Source of the DNA: Drosophila persimilis
Taxonomy: Eukaryota; Arthropoda; Insecta; Diptera; Drosophilidae
Assembly: GCF_003286085.1 (NCBI RefSeq)
Contig: NW_020825289.1
Coordinates: 22,036,001-22,100,000, forward strand
Reading direction: 5' to 3'
Length of the DNA stretch: 64,000 bases
Each line of letters starts with the position of its first letter. Position 1 is the first letter of the stretch. This document shows positions 1 to 13,944 of the stretch, piece after piece. Both the position numbers and the translations under genes were made by a program. The notes beneath the pieces are model-generated. The model was not told where the DNA came from. It saw only the letters and a program-made list of their open reading frames with translations, and searched no databases.

Positions 1-1654
1 GAAGGGAATGGGGAGTTTGTGAGAAAGGAATTTGTATTAAATACCAAAACATTGGTATGAAACTATTGGGAAAAAGCCTCACCGACCTGACACTCCCACA
101 GCTAATAAATTTAAATCATAAACCATAAATAATCGCATTAAACATAAACGATGTGCTAAACAATCGGAAGCGCCTTTCAAAGTGTGCTTTAATTTGGAAT
201 AAACCGGAATTTCATTTCATATTTTGCATAATTCGTAAATCCCCAAAAAACACAACTGAGAATGAGAAAGTTTTGCCGTTGCTGTTGCTATGGAAAGTTT
301 TCCCATGTGGCATTTCCCAAGCGGAAATGCGGAAGAGCCATATGGAGCAAGTGCCATAAATTAGTATGTCGCTTACAGAAAAATAATTAAATGCATGAAA
401 CTATTATATATTTATTCCATAATCTATGTGCTATCTGTTGATACAACGTATCGCTTGAAATAACATTCGCCTTCCATTTTCCATTCTCCATTGCAGCCTT
501 CGGTCACGCTTCGAAACGCAGGGTTTTCCTTTGAAGGAAATTCGGGAAGAATAGAAGTCCATGTGGAGGTGAGTCCCCGCTTAAGTCCGCGGGGTAAGTT
601 CCCCTTACCCGTCTACGAAAACCATACGAAACGAAGCGAAACAAACAAATTTTTAATGTCAATTTGTAGTCGGAATTTATGATGTCCATTGTTTTGTCTT
701 TTAGTGCTCTGCTTTTTTTTTTGTTTGTGTCCTGCCAAATATGGCCACCAATTTCACTGAATCAGGCCCCCGAACTGGGGGCTACTTGTGCACTTTTGCA
801 CAAGCTGCTTACTGCGTCCGAGCAAAGGTCCAACGAGATGGGGGTTTCATTGTCTCGACTGGTGTCCCCTCTTTCTGGGATACCCTTTCGAGGGTATTCA
901 AGGGTCGAATATCCTCTCAGATTCATGGCTTTTCCTGCACCTAGCCCCAAATTGTGTCAGGAAAGACACAGTCACAATCAGTTGAAAGACAAGTCTTTTG
1001 GAATGAAAACTTTCTTGGTTTTTCTTTGTAAACTTTGGAAATGGAATCGAATATCTCGAATCTATATCTTATAGATCAATTTTCCAGGGTATCTAAGGCT
1101 TCGTAGCGACAAAGTTCGACATTTCTGTGTTGCTTTTCTTTTCGTTTTGTGGACATTTGCTCATTGTCGTTGTCGCGTCGCTCTTGGCCTCGTTATTGTG
1201 CCAAATGGCCATAAAAGGTTAATTGGGTCCTTAGCAACTGTTGGGCAGCAACAAATAATGCAAACATTCCACGGACTTCGACTCGGGACTCCGACTCGGG
1301 ACTCGGGGGTTCTCCCCTTCCTTCAGCAGCAGCAAGCAGCAACATGCGACTTGCGACTTGCGACATAGAAAAATCTTAATTAGTTAATTAAAACAACAAA
1401 CAAACTGCAGTCCAAACTGCAGTCCAGGTCCCAAGACACTCTTGCCACAAGAACTGGTTCGGTTCTATCCGGCAAGGGGTCTGTCTGGTCCTGCAAGTAG
1501 TTCACTTGGGCTACTGCATAATTCATTCGGTTTTAATGACAACACGAGGATGGCGATGGAGTTGGAGGTGGAGGCGTGGATGGGCGGATGGGCCTGGTAG
1601 CTGTTGGAGCATGGAGGATGATAGTGATAGAGAGACGCGTTGTCTGGCCCTTGC

Positions 1655-1662
1655 ACACCCAT

Positions 1663-1695
<33 letters not shown>

Positions 1696-1696
1696 C
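1655..1696. repeat. (CCATAC)n hexanucleotide microsatellite
   Basis: About six near-perfect CCATAC units. Confidence 0.9.
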
Positions 1697-1994
1697 CATT
1701 CCATTCCATAGATCTCTCTCTCTCTCTCGCTGTCTTTCTCTGTGGTTCCCCTTTTGTGCGGGTTTTTGTGTGTCGAGGGAGACTCCTTCGAAATCCCTCG
1801 AGGTGGCATTAAACTATGAAAGGCATTTAGTTTAGCGATTTATATAGGCGACCTTTTGACAGTTTTATGTCCAGGTTGCTTCCCCTTCCTCAACTGCCTC
1901 ACCTCCCTAGCCCCCCACTGAACGATAACGAGCACAAATGTTGCTTGCTCTTCCTCTGCCTTTCCTTCATTAAATGAAGCGGCAAATGTATTTG

Positions 1995-2040
1995 TATCTG
2001 TGTTTCTGTGTATCTGTGTATCTGTGTATCTCTGTGTCTG
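1995..2040. repeat. TATCTGTG-type short tandem repeat
   Basis: Repeated TATCTGTG octamers with slight variation. Confidence 0.85.
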
Positions 2041-2921
2041 CACTCGTACGGATGTATTTCTCTTCGTTATCCTTTGGCATCATCGATGCAATTGCCTGGC
2101 AGGGATTTATTTGCTTTTAAGCAGTTTGTAATTGCCAATATATCTGACGGGACATCGAATGGAATGGCAGACAACAGACAGCAGACAGGGCCCGCCGAAG
2201 TCCGCTGGGGAGTCGGAATTGAATTCCTTCTTAACGAGAGAACCAAATTAATTCCACACAGACCAGACCCCGAGGCACACAATTCCGGCATTCGGTGCAG
2301 GGGATGTCGAGTGCCACATTTGCACACAAATGCCTTCAAATTTGTTCCATCGAATATCATTTATGATATTTTACAGCACACTTTCTCCGTTCTCTCCTTC
2401 ATTTGACCTTTTTCTTGGGTCATACAAATTGTTCGAAAAACGGGTCCCCCGAATAACGTAAAAAGGCTTTCCCGCAACCGCAACCTGCCCCACAAAAGGC
2501 GGGGACCTAATCTGCTGGCGGGACCCCCACCCCAAAAAAAAGGGAGCCTGCTCCGAGCCCTGACATAAAGAAATGACCAACAGCCATTAGATATTAGATA
2601 TTAGATGGAGCGTCGCCACGTCGAAGGGCGTCGGAGGGAGGGCAGAAAATGAAACCATTTTTGTCATTTGACAGGCAATTTTCAAGCGTAACATTTTCGA
2701 TATTTTGTGGGGCCCTTCTCCCCCTCCTCCTCCTCCCCGGTATTTTCCGCCACAACGCAACCGAATTATCTTCCCGGAAAACGGGCGAGAAATAAAATAT
2801 GTCCTGTCGGACGGCGGGTGACCCAAAAAAAATAAAACCGAAAGAAAAAGGAAAAATGTATATAAAATCTGACGATAATAGTTTATATGGCTAAAAGCGA
2901 TTTTCCCGTACACTCTCGCAC

Positions 2922-2965
2922 ACCCCCCGTCCCCGTCCCCGTCCCATCCCCGTCCCCTTCCCCCG
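2922..2965. repeat. (CCCCGT)n short tandem repeat
   Basis: C-rich hexamer array; the complementary strand is G-rich with many GGGG runs. Confidence 0.85.
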
Positions 2966-3964
2966 CAGGACATGTGGCTAAATCTGTTGCCATTTCTCAT
3001 GTTTCATGCCTGTCGCACAAAACATTTCGACCCCTCCGGTTCGGGCCAGGAATTTCGGGCCCTATTCTGTGCCGCTACTGTTTCTGTTTCTGTTTAGGTT
3101 TCAGTTTCAGTCTCTGTTTCCGTTTCCGTTCCTGGCCTGGAATATTTAATCGAGCTGCCACATTGAAATATATTGAGTGCATTACCAAATCCAGCCGCTG
3201 GGCTCCGCTCCACACATCTCTCGGGCCCATCCCGATCTCTGGGCTATCATTTGATTAAATCTAAATCTGTTTACGAGCCGCACGGTTTTTCCGCAGCCCG
3301 CAGCCCGCTACAGGCGCGTTTTCTTTTATCATTCCAATGGAAAGTAATAAATTAATTTTTCTCCCTCCCTCCCTCTCCCACCCTCTGCCTATCTCTATTT
3401 TGTTTGCTTTTGTAAAACCTGAACAAACAAAATTAACGCTGATAACTTTTCTGTGTGGCTAAATCTTTTAGACTAGTTGTGGCAAACAGTTTTGTGGTAG
3501 TTCTGATTGTCGAGGGAAAACAAAGCCGGGTGTACAGGGACTGAAGGAGGGGAATAGGGCTCCGGCAAAGGATGCATGAGCAAATAGTTGGGCATTTGCT
3601 GGCTCTGCGCAACCCTGAGTGTTCACCGATCAAACAGATGGCCAATAACCATGTTCATAAGCATTTACACAAGAGCTACCACCTACTATCTATCTTGTTC
3701 ACACATCTATCTCTGATGTTGTCATTAAAAGATGTGATAGGAAACATCTAGACCAGCGGGGGGGCACGTTCTTACTCCCAAGACCGATGCATGGTCGCAA
3801 ATGTATCTGTGCGATAGGCATTCTTGGCGTTAAGATAGTTTTCACCAATAATTTCAAGCCCTACTTCCGTATTTCTTCGTTGGAACATACACTTTCTCGG
3901 TGTTCTCTAATGGGTATCCCACAAGTCGACTGTTTTCCCTCCTCTGTGTGAGTAGGATATGTAG

Positions 3965-3990
3965 TGTGTGTGTGTGTGTGTGTGTGTGTG
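3965..3990. repeat. (GT)n microsatellite
   Basis: Pure GT dinucleotide run. Confidence 0.95.
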
Positions 3991-4714
3991 CCTCCTTTAA
4001 AAATGTTTCGTTCAGTTTGTTGGAAATTAGTTTCTTATTCAATTTGGTGCCCAAAAGTTGATGGGCCAGCGGCCAAACAGGGCCAGCAGTCTTCCAACAA
4101 AAAGCGCCCAAAATGCATTTCCCGATGCAGAAGAAGAGGGGGTGGCGGGAGAGGGGTAGGAAAAACAGCGAAACGGAACTCAAACAAAAGCCCGAAAGTC
4201 GAAAATCAGCGGAAAATACACAAAAAAATAAAAGAAATCGTGAAAAATCGTGAAGAAGAAGGCTCTAGTCTGGCGGTGGAGGGTCCCCATCGCGTCCGAT
4301 CGAATCCAATCCGGTCCGGTTCCGTCCAGTCATGTTGAAAAATGGCCAGCCATGGAAATGCTATTGGCCCTGACACTGACTCTCTGACTCTCTGGAAAAG
4401 AGGCAAAATAAATTGACTGTTGGGGCCGGGAAAGTGGGAGAAAGAGTGGGGTCCGTGCCGTGGCCGCAGGTGGAAACTGCATGCATATGCAAATGAACAA
4501 ATGATTTCCCCGCGGCTCATTTGGAGTTTCATTCGCTTCGATTGGTACTCTTTTTGGGTACTCTGGGGGGTTTCTTTCACTCGAAACCCGTTTGACCCTC
4601 AAATTAGTTGGCGGTTCCAGCTTTGCTTTTGGCCAGGCGGCCAGCGGTCAGCGGCAGAAGCTGACCTTGTTTCTATACGTTGGCCCAAACCAAGCCAAGT
4701 GCAAGGTCAGCAAA

Positions 4715-4740
4715 GAGGGAGAGAGAGAGAGAGAGAGAGG
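4715..4740. repeat. (GA)n microsatellite
   Basis: GA run, a potential GAGA-factor binding tract. Confidence 0.9.
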
Positions 4741-5621
4741 GGGGCAAAGAATGAGTGAGAGAAAGCAGAGGGAGAAGAATCTCTCTGGGGAATTCAGATT
4801 ACGTTTCATCTGGATTTTTGTGGATTGTGGATTCTGCTGCTGCTGCTGCTGCTGCTGTTTCTTGTAGCTTGTTTTTTGTTTGCTTTTTGGGCTGGGCCAA
4901 CGAGTTTGGCCAGTTTCTTGGGACAGTTTGCGGAGTAAATTAGCCAGCAAAAAATCTCTTGGCCAACTTTTTGACAAGTTTGTTGGCCACAGAGGAAACG
5001 ATTTGTGGGCTGCCTGCCAGTCATCATAGATTATCATCTCAAGAAGGGGGAAATAGACTACAGATGGGATTTGATTTGATTTCTGGTTTAGTGGATGCCA
5101 CAGCCTAACGATCGCATGGCACGGGCTCTGTTCGGTTCATTCAACTCCTCTCATCATTTTGATGGGTTTGGCTTTCCATTCCATTCTGATTTCCATCCGT
5201 CGTCATCTGTCATCTTTCGATCACCCAGATCCTGTTTTGCAGCAGAAAGAGATGGCTGGAAAAGCCATTTAATTACATTTTCCCCATGCCTCGTGGTTCG
5301 TGCTTCGTGGTTCGTGCCTCGTGTCTTCGAAAAGAGGGAAAATAATTTCTGCTGCTTCTGCTGCTGGCCGGCTTTTTGTCAAATTGAAAGCCATAAAAAA
5401 TGCGTGGCATGTTTCCAATTGTCGGTCGCTCCACGATGGGGCATGCTGGATGCTGCTGCTGCCTCCTCGTGGCTGCTGGGGATCCGCTGGGAAACTGGTC
5501 TTCGGACGTGGACTGGTTCGGCGGATGGCAAATTAACAGTTAAGCGCCAACGGTAAATAATTGTCAAAGACAACATCCCATCCTCGATGCCTGCTGCATG
5601 TTGCATGCTCGTGATGCACCT

Positions 5622-5690
5622 CGGATGAACATGAGGATGGGGATGCGGATGGGAATGGGGATTGGGATGGGGATGAGATGAAGATGAAGT
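5622..5690. repeat. GGGATG-type short tandem repeat
   Basis: Degenerate GGATG(G/C) hexamers over about 65 bp. Confidence 0.8.
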
Positions 5691-8600
5691 CGCGCCATCG
5701 CAAATGAGGTTTGACTGGTTTCGCCGCGACATGAACCAAATGCCCAAAAGGAGTCTTTGCCAGCCAGCCAGCCAGCCATTCAGTCAGCCAAATACAGTGA
5801 GCACTGCCTGGGAGGGAGGTCTTCCTCCTGCTTGGGAGAAATCAAGAGAGAGCTTTTGAGAGATGCCTTCGAGGGTGCAGTGTAGTGCCCCTTTTGATGC
5901 TTTAGAACCACACAAATTCATAAGAGTCTGCACTCTTCTGGCCCTCAAGAAAATACTTTGAAGGGCGTGAAGGGTACACCATTCACTATGTTTCTCCGAA
6001 TGTATCCATACAGTACCATATTTTTGAAGGATGTGGAAAGTACCGACATGTAGCGCATCTGCGGCTTGGTTTGCCAGAAATGTGTACAGATATGTACACG
6101 TTTATGGGAGGGACTGTTTCCACCCGCCTACGGAAGGAGAGAACTGTAGAGAGATCTTCTTGAAGCTTTAGATTCGTTTATTTGTTCATAGAATTTCTCC
6201 AGTTTTCTCTTAGATTTGGTCTCTCAAAATCAAAATGAAATTAGAATGAATTAAGATTTCCATTTTGTGGCAATGCCACGATTCGCACTGTACCTCCACT
6301 CCGTTGCACTCCACTTTGCACTCCACTCCCCTCCGCTCTCTACACTCTGGTGGCGGCGGGGCGGGGAGGAGGGGTTCAGTTCTGTTTCTTAGACGGGAAA
6401 TTCTAGTCGCCTTGGCAGCTTCTCTTTGCCTCTCTCTGGCTCCCTGGGTCTCTGAGTCTCTGGCTCCTCTGCCTGCTGGCGGATGTGCAAATATTTTGAT
6501 TAAATTTTCTCCCCCCGATTGTCCATGGCAACTTTCTTTCCACGAACCAAAACGCAGCCACCGTGTGCAGTGGCTTCATCATCATCAGCAGCGGCAGCGG
6601 CAGCGGCAATAGCAGTGGCAGTGGCAGCAACAGTGTCTGTGGCAGTGGCAGCTATCTCTCAGTTCTGGCTGTCTCTCACTCCGTTCCCAGGTGGCATCTT
6701 TAGTGGAGCACAACGGTCGGTGGCAGCGGCTTCTCCGTGACTGGAGGATGACTTGACCCGTGGCTAAGACTTTCACCACCCCTCCCCACCAAAGTGAAGG
6801 CCAAAAAAAAGTTCAGAACAGAAGAACTTCATTAGAGAACTCATTAGCGGCCGAAACTTTTCCATTTTCCGGAGAAAATGAATATTAAACGCGTTTCCTC
6901 CGTTCTGCCCGGCTCCTCTCTGGTTCTGGTTCTGGTTCTGCCTCTGCCTTCGTTTTAATAACTGTGGATTAAGTCTGCATAAATAATAATGATTATAAAC
7001 TGTGCGAAAATGCACTCCCCCCTCCCCCTCCCCTTCCCCTTGCCCCCTGGAAACTTTCTGAATAAGAAAATGACAAATGATCGCCCGGGAAAAGTATTCA
7101 GAAAGTGGCACCCAGGATGGAGGGAGCGACAATAAAGTTTTCGCCGCTCCTTTCGTTTCGGTGGAAATGCGAAAAATTCGAGGACTTTGTTATGCGTAAT
7201 TTGAGGTGGCTTTTCGCTGCGTTTTCCTTTGAGTTTTCCCTAGACAGGGATGGGAATGGGATAGGAATGGGGCTTTCCTTTAATCTTCTTCCGTCAAATT
7301 ATCTCGGCAATTATTCGCCGTGAAGGCTCCTTTGTTTAATGGAACACCCCTCAGACCCAGAGATAGTCGCGAAAGCGGAGGAAGACGCCCTCCCCCTCCC
7401 GCGACTGTTATTCAATTGAATTGTATCTTATCTGAGAGCCAGAAGGAGCCAGTAAAGAAGGGAACCACCTAGGCATCCAGCTAGACGCACAAATTGCTCG
7501 ACTCCTCCGCTTATCAGTCAATTAGCCCGGCGATAAGACATGCGACAACAGCTTGGGCGAATGGGCAGGTAATGAAGAACGACAGACAGAGAATGCCAGG
7601 GAATGGCAGCTAAAGGTAAACTCAAGACAAGTAGCCCAGTCGCGGTGGGCGGGGGGCGGGGAGCGGGGAGCGGAGTAGGGGTATCGGCCTGTCATCGTAA
7701 CAATGGCAAACACTTATCACCGTGTCCCTGTGCCCCTCTCCCTCTCTCTCTCCCAGTGTCTTTTACTCTGTTTTTCTCCTGCATCCGTAATTTCGTTTTA
7801 TCGCTGGAAAAACACACACACACAAATTTCCATCTGTTGTTCGGAATGTTTTACGCGGGGGAGGGGGCGGGAGCGGGGGTTTTCCGCAACACTCATTAAG
7901 CGAGACACTCAAAAATGTAAAATAACAATTTGGAAACATTCCCAGACTGGGGCAGGGTCGCTGCCAATCAGCTCTAATACACACGGGTGTGTGGCAGATG
8001 GGAACAGATATCCGCCCAGAAGTTCCATTTCGGGAATGTCACTTAAAATGGTTATCTTTTAATTGCATGTGCCCAAAGGTGGTCCTGAAACTGAAGATAG
8101 CCCACGATTTGCCAAGTTTCGAGGCCAATCAATGCTGGGTAATGGTAACGGTAATGGCGTTTGCCCACAGAAAGAGTCTCCTCGTAGTCGCATAGTTTTC
8201 CCAATGATTCCTTGTGGGGAATGCCAGAAAAATACCCTTATCGCAGTGCTGCAGCATGGGATATCCAGGGGATGGGCTAGTATCCTAATAAATGCCCCCA
8301 CATTAAATGCCCAATTTAGAGTTAAACATAAACCGCAAAAACGATGCGATGGCCATTAAATATTATGATATCTATGGCCACATGTGGCACCTCCCTCCCA
8401 CCCCCATAAAGGCAAACGCATAGAAGCAAACATTGCGCATACGCCGCGTGCACCACAGTAAAACCAATGCCAACCAACGACAGAAGCGCATTTTAATTAA
8501 TATACAAATTTAAATGCTGCACTCGAAGTGGCAGAAGGCAGACTGACTGACAGACTGACAGAGCGACAGAGCGACAGACCGACAGACAGGGGGTGTATGT

Positions 8601-9632
8601 CGAGTGGAACGAGACGGCAGAAGGGGTGGCGGCGGTGGTTGACAGTGACCCACTCTGTTCCTGTTTGACAGCGAAAGTCCATAAATGTCACTTTATTGCA
8701 ATCAGTCAATTATTGAGAGGAGTCTCTGTATATGTACTCTTGCAGATTGTTTATTGCGACCTACGTGCCTTTATTCCTGAATATATTCCAAATCGAGAGG
8801 GGGAGAGAACGATATAATCGAAAAGCTGTAATGCATATTACGAGTAGTGCATAAATATTATAAATGGAATTTAATTGATTTCACTTTCAGCCAGCCGATA
8901 CTATTTGCTCAAAAAGGGCCTTCTAGGCCTATTAGTTGGCACAGTAGCTATGCCAGCCCCCCTTGTAACTCTTGGCTATCATCTGCGGGGTTGAATCGAT
9001 AAACATATTCTATGTGGTTCTTGATGAACAATTGTGGGGCCCTGAGAGAGGTGTGTGTTCTTTGATTAGCTTTCGACCGATGTACACACAAATATCCATA
9101 CAAATAATTGTCGGCCGAAATCCGCCAATTATCGTCGTGGCAATGGCTCTGTGGCTCTGTTGCCAGTGCGGTCCGTAGACCGTAATTGAGATTGTCAACA
9201 TTTGGTGGAGGGGACACCTGTATAGCCGCCCCGCACTCCTCTTAACCACACTCCCTCTCTCTCTCCCTCTCTCTGTTGCCAATAATTGCTCTATTTTGTC
9301 AGGGCAAACTTTAGTTATGTCGCAGTTGTTTTTGCTCTTTTTTGCAGCTGAGCAAGAGGACATGACATGTGTGTGGGTGGCGGGGAACCCCTTTCTCTTT
9401 TGTATTCAATTTACAAGCGCATGCAGCGGAAATAGCCCCAACATAGCTGCAGAGGGGGAGGAGGGAGCATGGCTCTTGAACCCAACGAGCCATAACAAAA
9501 GGCACACGAAGTAATTAACTCGTATTTATTGTATTCGCATAGTCGGCTCCCAAAGGGTGGGGAGGGAGGGGTGGCGACAAGAGTGGCATGAAGAGATTCC
9601 CCAGAGCGGATGGAAGTTTAGCTATAGGCGGT

Positions 9633-9690
9633 CACGGGGAAGGGGCGGGGACGGTGACGGGGATGGGGACGGGGACGGGGACGAGGAGAC
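9633..9690. repeat. GGGGAC hexamer array
   Basis: Repeated GGGGAC units with G-runs, which could form a G-quadruplex on this strand. Confidence 0.85.
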
Positions 9691-10727
9691 GCTGCCCCAT
9701 CTAATTGATAAGCCCAGAGTCGGCGTGGCCCTGGGGGCAAGCAGCGGCCTGCATGTGCACCCAATTACGAGTCAGAGTACGAGTCCGAGAGTGCTCCGCT
9801 CCCAGAAGTGCCCTCTGGTCCGACCATCAGGCCATCAGGGCTCCAGAGCCATGTTTATTAGTTTTCATTTGAATTCTCTCCTGCATACACATTTTCCTCT
9901 AATAGACTCCGGGAAACTCCACTCGGGGAAGCACTCGTATTAATGCAAACTGTGTTGGCTTCAAGTCAAGGGAATTCCTGCCGCAAGAGGAAGCCAAGAG
10001 GACGCGCGGCGGGCAGTCAAAGGGAAGGGCATTTTAAGGAATCTTTTAACACAAAGAACCTTTTTTTGCCGGCAGACTCTTTGATTTATGATGGGAGATT
10101 GTTGCTTTAAGTGAAATGTAGTCTCTGCGGGAAATTGCTTGAAGTTTTCCCAGGATTATGTGCTCCTGCGACAACCACAGAACGCACCCGAACCCAAACC
10201 CGTAACGGAAACCGAACCCGCACGTAGCCCATCTCTGGGCGGTGGACAGTCAGTCGAGAGTCCGCTAATTGGATTAGCATCGAAGGGTATTCAACTGCGG
10301 TTAGCACTGTTCCCTGTTCCCCGTTCCCCATTCCCCATTCCCTGTGCTGCTGTGGGGGAGGTGTAGGGGAAACCGCACAATTTCTTGTTTCTGCCCCGGC
10401 CCGCAACATCTTCTTGCAACACGCAACTCCACTTCGTCTGCCTTGGGATCATGTCTATGGTTTATGGCCTGGCCTCTGGGCCGACGAACGCTGCTCTCTG
10501 TTCGCTGTTCCACTTGGGGGCTTGGGGGCCAGAGCCAGTGCCAGTGCCAGAGCCAGTGCCAGAGCCAAGTGGCGTGTCCATGTCATTTACCTGGCAGCCA
10601 CTCAAGTGGTTTCAGGGAATGAGAAGCGGGGAGGGGTGCGGGAGCGGGTACAAAGTTCTGATGCGGTTTTTTGCTGCAATTATATAATATTGACATTAGT
10701 GGCATGTTGCCTGTCGCTTTATGTTTG

Positions 10728-10795
10728 TGCCTCTGCCTCTGCCGTTGCCTCTGCCGCTGCCGCTGCCTCTGCCGGTGCCTCTGCCGGTGCCATTA
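10728..10795. repeat. GCCTCT/GCCGGT hexamer array
   Basis: Degenerate hexamers of the form GCC(T/G)(C/G)T; a similar GCCAGT array lies at 10528-10566. Confidence 0.8.
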
Positions 10796-11458
10796 CCGGA
10801 GATTGGAAGACGGCAAGAGCTTCCACGCTTAATTGAAGATGATGCTGCAACAGAGAGGCAGATCTAAAATCAATATTATTCTTAATGGCACAATTATTTG
10901 GTTTGCGTTTCATTTTAATGGCTTAATGCCAGAAATTAATTGCATTCGGCCTTCTGTTTTAACCCATTTCCCCCCCTCTGTCTCTTCCACAGCTAAGGAC
11001 CCCCCATCCCCGAGGAGTGCAACCGCAGTTCTTCCCACAATTTTGAAGATTGTCCAGACATATCCCACAGCAAAAACCAGACTGATTCGAGAGCAGACTC
11101 CAAGGAAAACTATATTTTGATATCTTCCAGAACAGAACAGAACAGAACAGAGGAGAGGAGAGACCACATATCAGTGGAGAAAGGAGTGAGGGAATCAGAG
11201 AGGACATATCATAAATCACTTTTCTCTGTTTCTGGGAATTGATTAATGTTACGTATACGCCATGTGCGCCCTTGCCGCGGACCAGAAGGACCAGAGGCCT
11301 CGTAACTAAGTGAAAGCCGCCGCAGAAAGTCCCGCAAAAAGCGGGAGAGCGAGAGAGCGTGAGAGAGATTTAGTGTATCCGTTGGCACCTTTCTTTGGGG
11401 AAAAGCCCTTGCAAGAAAAACCACACATCAGCGAAACGAAAACAAACAAGCACCAAAG

Positions 11459-11873
11459 ATGGCCTTCATCTGGCGTCGACGCTCGACGACAATCGTGAAG
11501 CTGGTGGCCTTCCTGCTGGCCATCTGGTTCTGCATCGCCTTCCTCGTCTACACGGACGACACACGGCGTCGTGCCGCCCAGGAGGCAGGAGGTGCCTCGG
11601 GCAGCGCCGTAGGAGGCGCTCCCCTCGGAGATCCCGTTGCCCTGCCCCTGAGGAACGGGGACGGCGAGCCGGCCGATCTCCTCAACGACGACATCGGCCT
11701 GAATGGCAATGTCATCATCGGAGCAGGAGGCGGTCTACGCAATGAGCTGGAGGAGGCGGACATTCCGCCCACCGCCGCCAAGCCCAAAATAAACGAGTCC
11801 GGGCGCCAGTCCGCTGACAAGAAGCCCCGGAAGAAGGCGGCCCCCATTCCGCTCAAGCCAAAGCTACAAGACG
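11459..11873 (+). CDS. Pgant9: Pgant9 coding exon 1: cytoplasmic tail, membrane anchor, stem
   Basis: Encodes residues 1-138 plus one base of codon 139. The start context is CAAAGATGG. A short basic tail with several arginines is followed by a hydrophobic stretch at about residues 11-31 and then a Gly/Ala/Asp-rich stem, which is the type II Golgi topology of this family. The donor GTGAGA begins at 11874. The exon is clearly more GC-rich than the flanking intron. Confidence 0.93.
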
Positions 11874-13911
11874 GTGAGACTTCGTTTGTTTTTTGCAATT
11901 AAACTGATTTCAGGCTTTGTTGAAGATTGAGATTCAGCCTGAGATGGAGAGATTCCTTGAGCGGCATCCTTGAGCGGAGACTCCTTTGGTCAATCTCTAT
12001 AAGAGGGTCACAACATCAGAAACAAATCAGAGGTCCCTGCCAGCCAATCGAATCCCTTTTTACCATCGAAAACTAATCAGTCCTTTTCCTGGGAAATTAG
12101 CTCTCCATCTCTCTGGGAAAAGTTTTCCTCTTCGCTTTCTTTGCTAACAGTTTTACCCAAGATTACTTTCTCATTTTCCCAGTGATTTAACATCCCTTGG
12201 GTGGGTGCTCCTTATCGAGTGGCTCCTTATTGTTGCCTGTGCGTCGAACAATAAGCATTTCTATTGAAATCAGTTGCACATTTATTTCCATTCCGGAATC
12301 CGCACAAATGGATTCACCCCCACCCTGCACCCTGCACCCTGCACCCTGCAGCACCCCCTGGTCCCTGTTCCTTTTTATCGGTGCTGGGAAATCAGTTTCT
12401 TGCTTTTCCCTGGACTCTTTGCAGTTCATTTCCACGCAATCGCTCGCAACTAATTCCCATCAATTCAATTCAATGCACATGCCCCCTACCGTTGCACCCA
12501 TGGCACCCGTTGCCCCCACACACACACACACACACATCCTTGTTTCTTGTGAGAATGCATTTTGGGTCACCCGAAACCGAACCCCGAGCCCGAGCCCGCT
12601 CCCATCCGAACGGGGGATAATAACACATATGGGGCTCCCCCCTCGCTCCCCCCCTGCTCTTCGAGGAAAACTCGCTGCTGCTGCTGTCACACTTCCTCGT
12701 TTTGCTCTGGTGGCCGCGCCACCGCCTTTTGTGCCTTTAAGAAAATTTCTAACAAGTTTTACAACAATGTCGAAGATGCTGGCCCCAGCGGCAAATACTA
12801 ACAACCCGAACAAACAGCAAGAACAGCAACAACTGCAACATTTGCAACTGCAACAACGCAGAGCACTTAACAACTTGGAATTGCTGCCAAACAACATTTT
12901 CAATGTCAGGCGAATGCTCAGCGGAGCGGAGGCGGAGGCGGTGGTGGTGGCGGTGGTGGTGGCGGAGGGCGGGATACTACAGGGATAGAAAGATATAGAC
13001 AGATAGATAGACAGACAGACAGGCATTCGCATTCAACTCGTGGAGGGGAGGAAGTACACGAAATAACAAGGCAAAGGGCAACGACCAAGGGATACCCTCT
13101 GAAGGAAAGCAACTCCCTCAGGAACATGGGCGCTGTAATGAGAGCTCTACAAACTAAAGTAAATTGAATCCATATCCATAATCGAGTAAGAACCTAACTG
13201 AATATCTAGTAAGTGGACTTCGTGAGGATTGCATTTTCGGCGAGTGCTGTACGGCCTTTTAAGCCACGCGTAAAGGGTATGGATAATGTTACTTACTAAT
13301 CAAGTCAAGCCGAGGCTGGGAGAAGGGGGCAGCCAGTGGAGGGGGAGGTGGTAAGGTGGCAGATGTGGCAGATACAGAGTCCAGAGTTCCCGGCCATGGG
13401 ATAGATTTTTCCTCAATGGACACTTGACTGGTCGCTCTGCCTCTGCCTCTGCCCAGGCAAATCAATGAAGCCCGTCTGGGGCCCAACCAGGCATGACTCC
13501 AGAGAAGGGGGGCAGGGGCAGAGGCACAGGCACAGGCACAGGCAGAGAGCGAAGGAATAGGAGGAGGAAAAGGCATAGATAGACCTCGCTTGTAGCTTCC
13601 TGTATGTCCCTCCTCCACTATCCTCGCATCTATTGGGTTGTGGCTCTGGCTCTGGCTCTCGCATGTGGAACAAGCATTTAAGATGGCATCAGCATGTGGT
13701 CGACTGACCATCAGTCCGTCGGGGCATATGGTAGGAGGAGGAGGAGGAGGAGGAGGAGTTGGAGGATAGCGAAAGATCTACATACATCCCCCCGTCTCGG
13801 CCAATGCACGTATTTGCAATTTCGCATATCATGTTTGCATCTCTCGCCCCATCTTCAGCCCAGGTTCTGCCTTGCGCAACTGCAAGTCCATCTCCTACCC
13901 ATTCCCATTCC

Positions 13912-13944
<33 letters not shown>

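Larger units (their letters stand above)
1..11458. other. non-coding DNA upstream of the first Pgant9 coding exon
   Basis: I find no coding exon here on either strand. The open frames present are short, overlap microsatellites and do not resemble any protein family I know. The region is a mosaic of AT-rich and GC-rich low-complexity DNA with many simple repeats, the main ones listed separately. It probably includes the upstream regulatory DNA and perhaps untranslated exon(s) of Pgant9, since the ATG at 11459 has no clear TATA/initiator promoter close by. Where transcription starts cannot be decided from sequence alone. Confidence 0.6.

Noticed and set aside
12197-12988. 263-codon open frame in Pgant9 intron 1
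   Set aside because: It crosses GCACCCT, CA, CAA and GGT repeats, and the translation is repeat-derived. The opposite-strand frame (12460-13032) is equally long, which argues against real coding.
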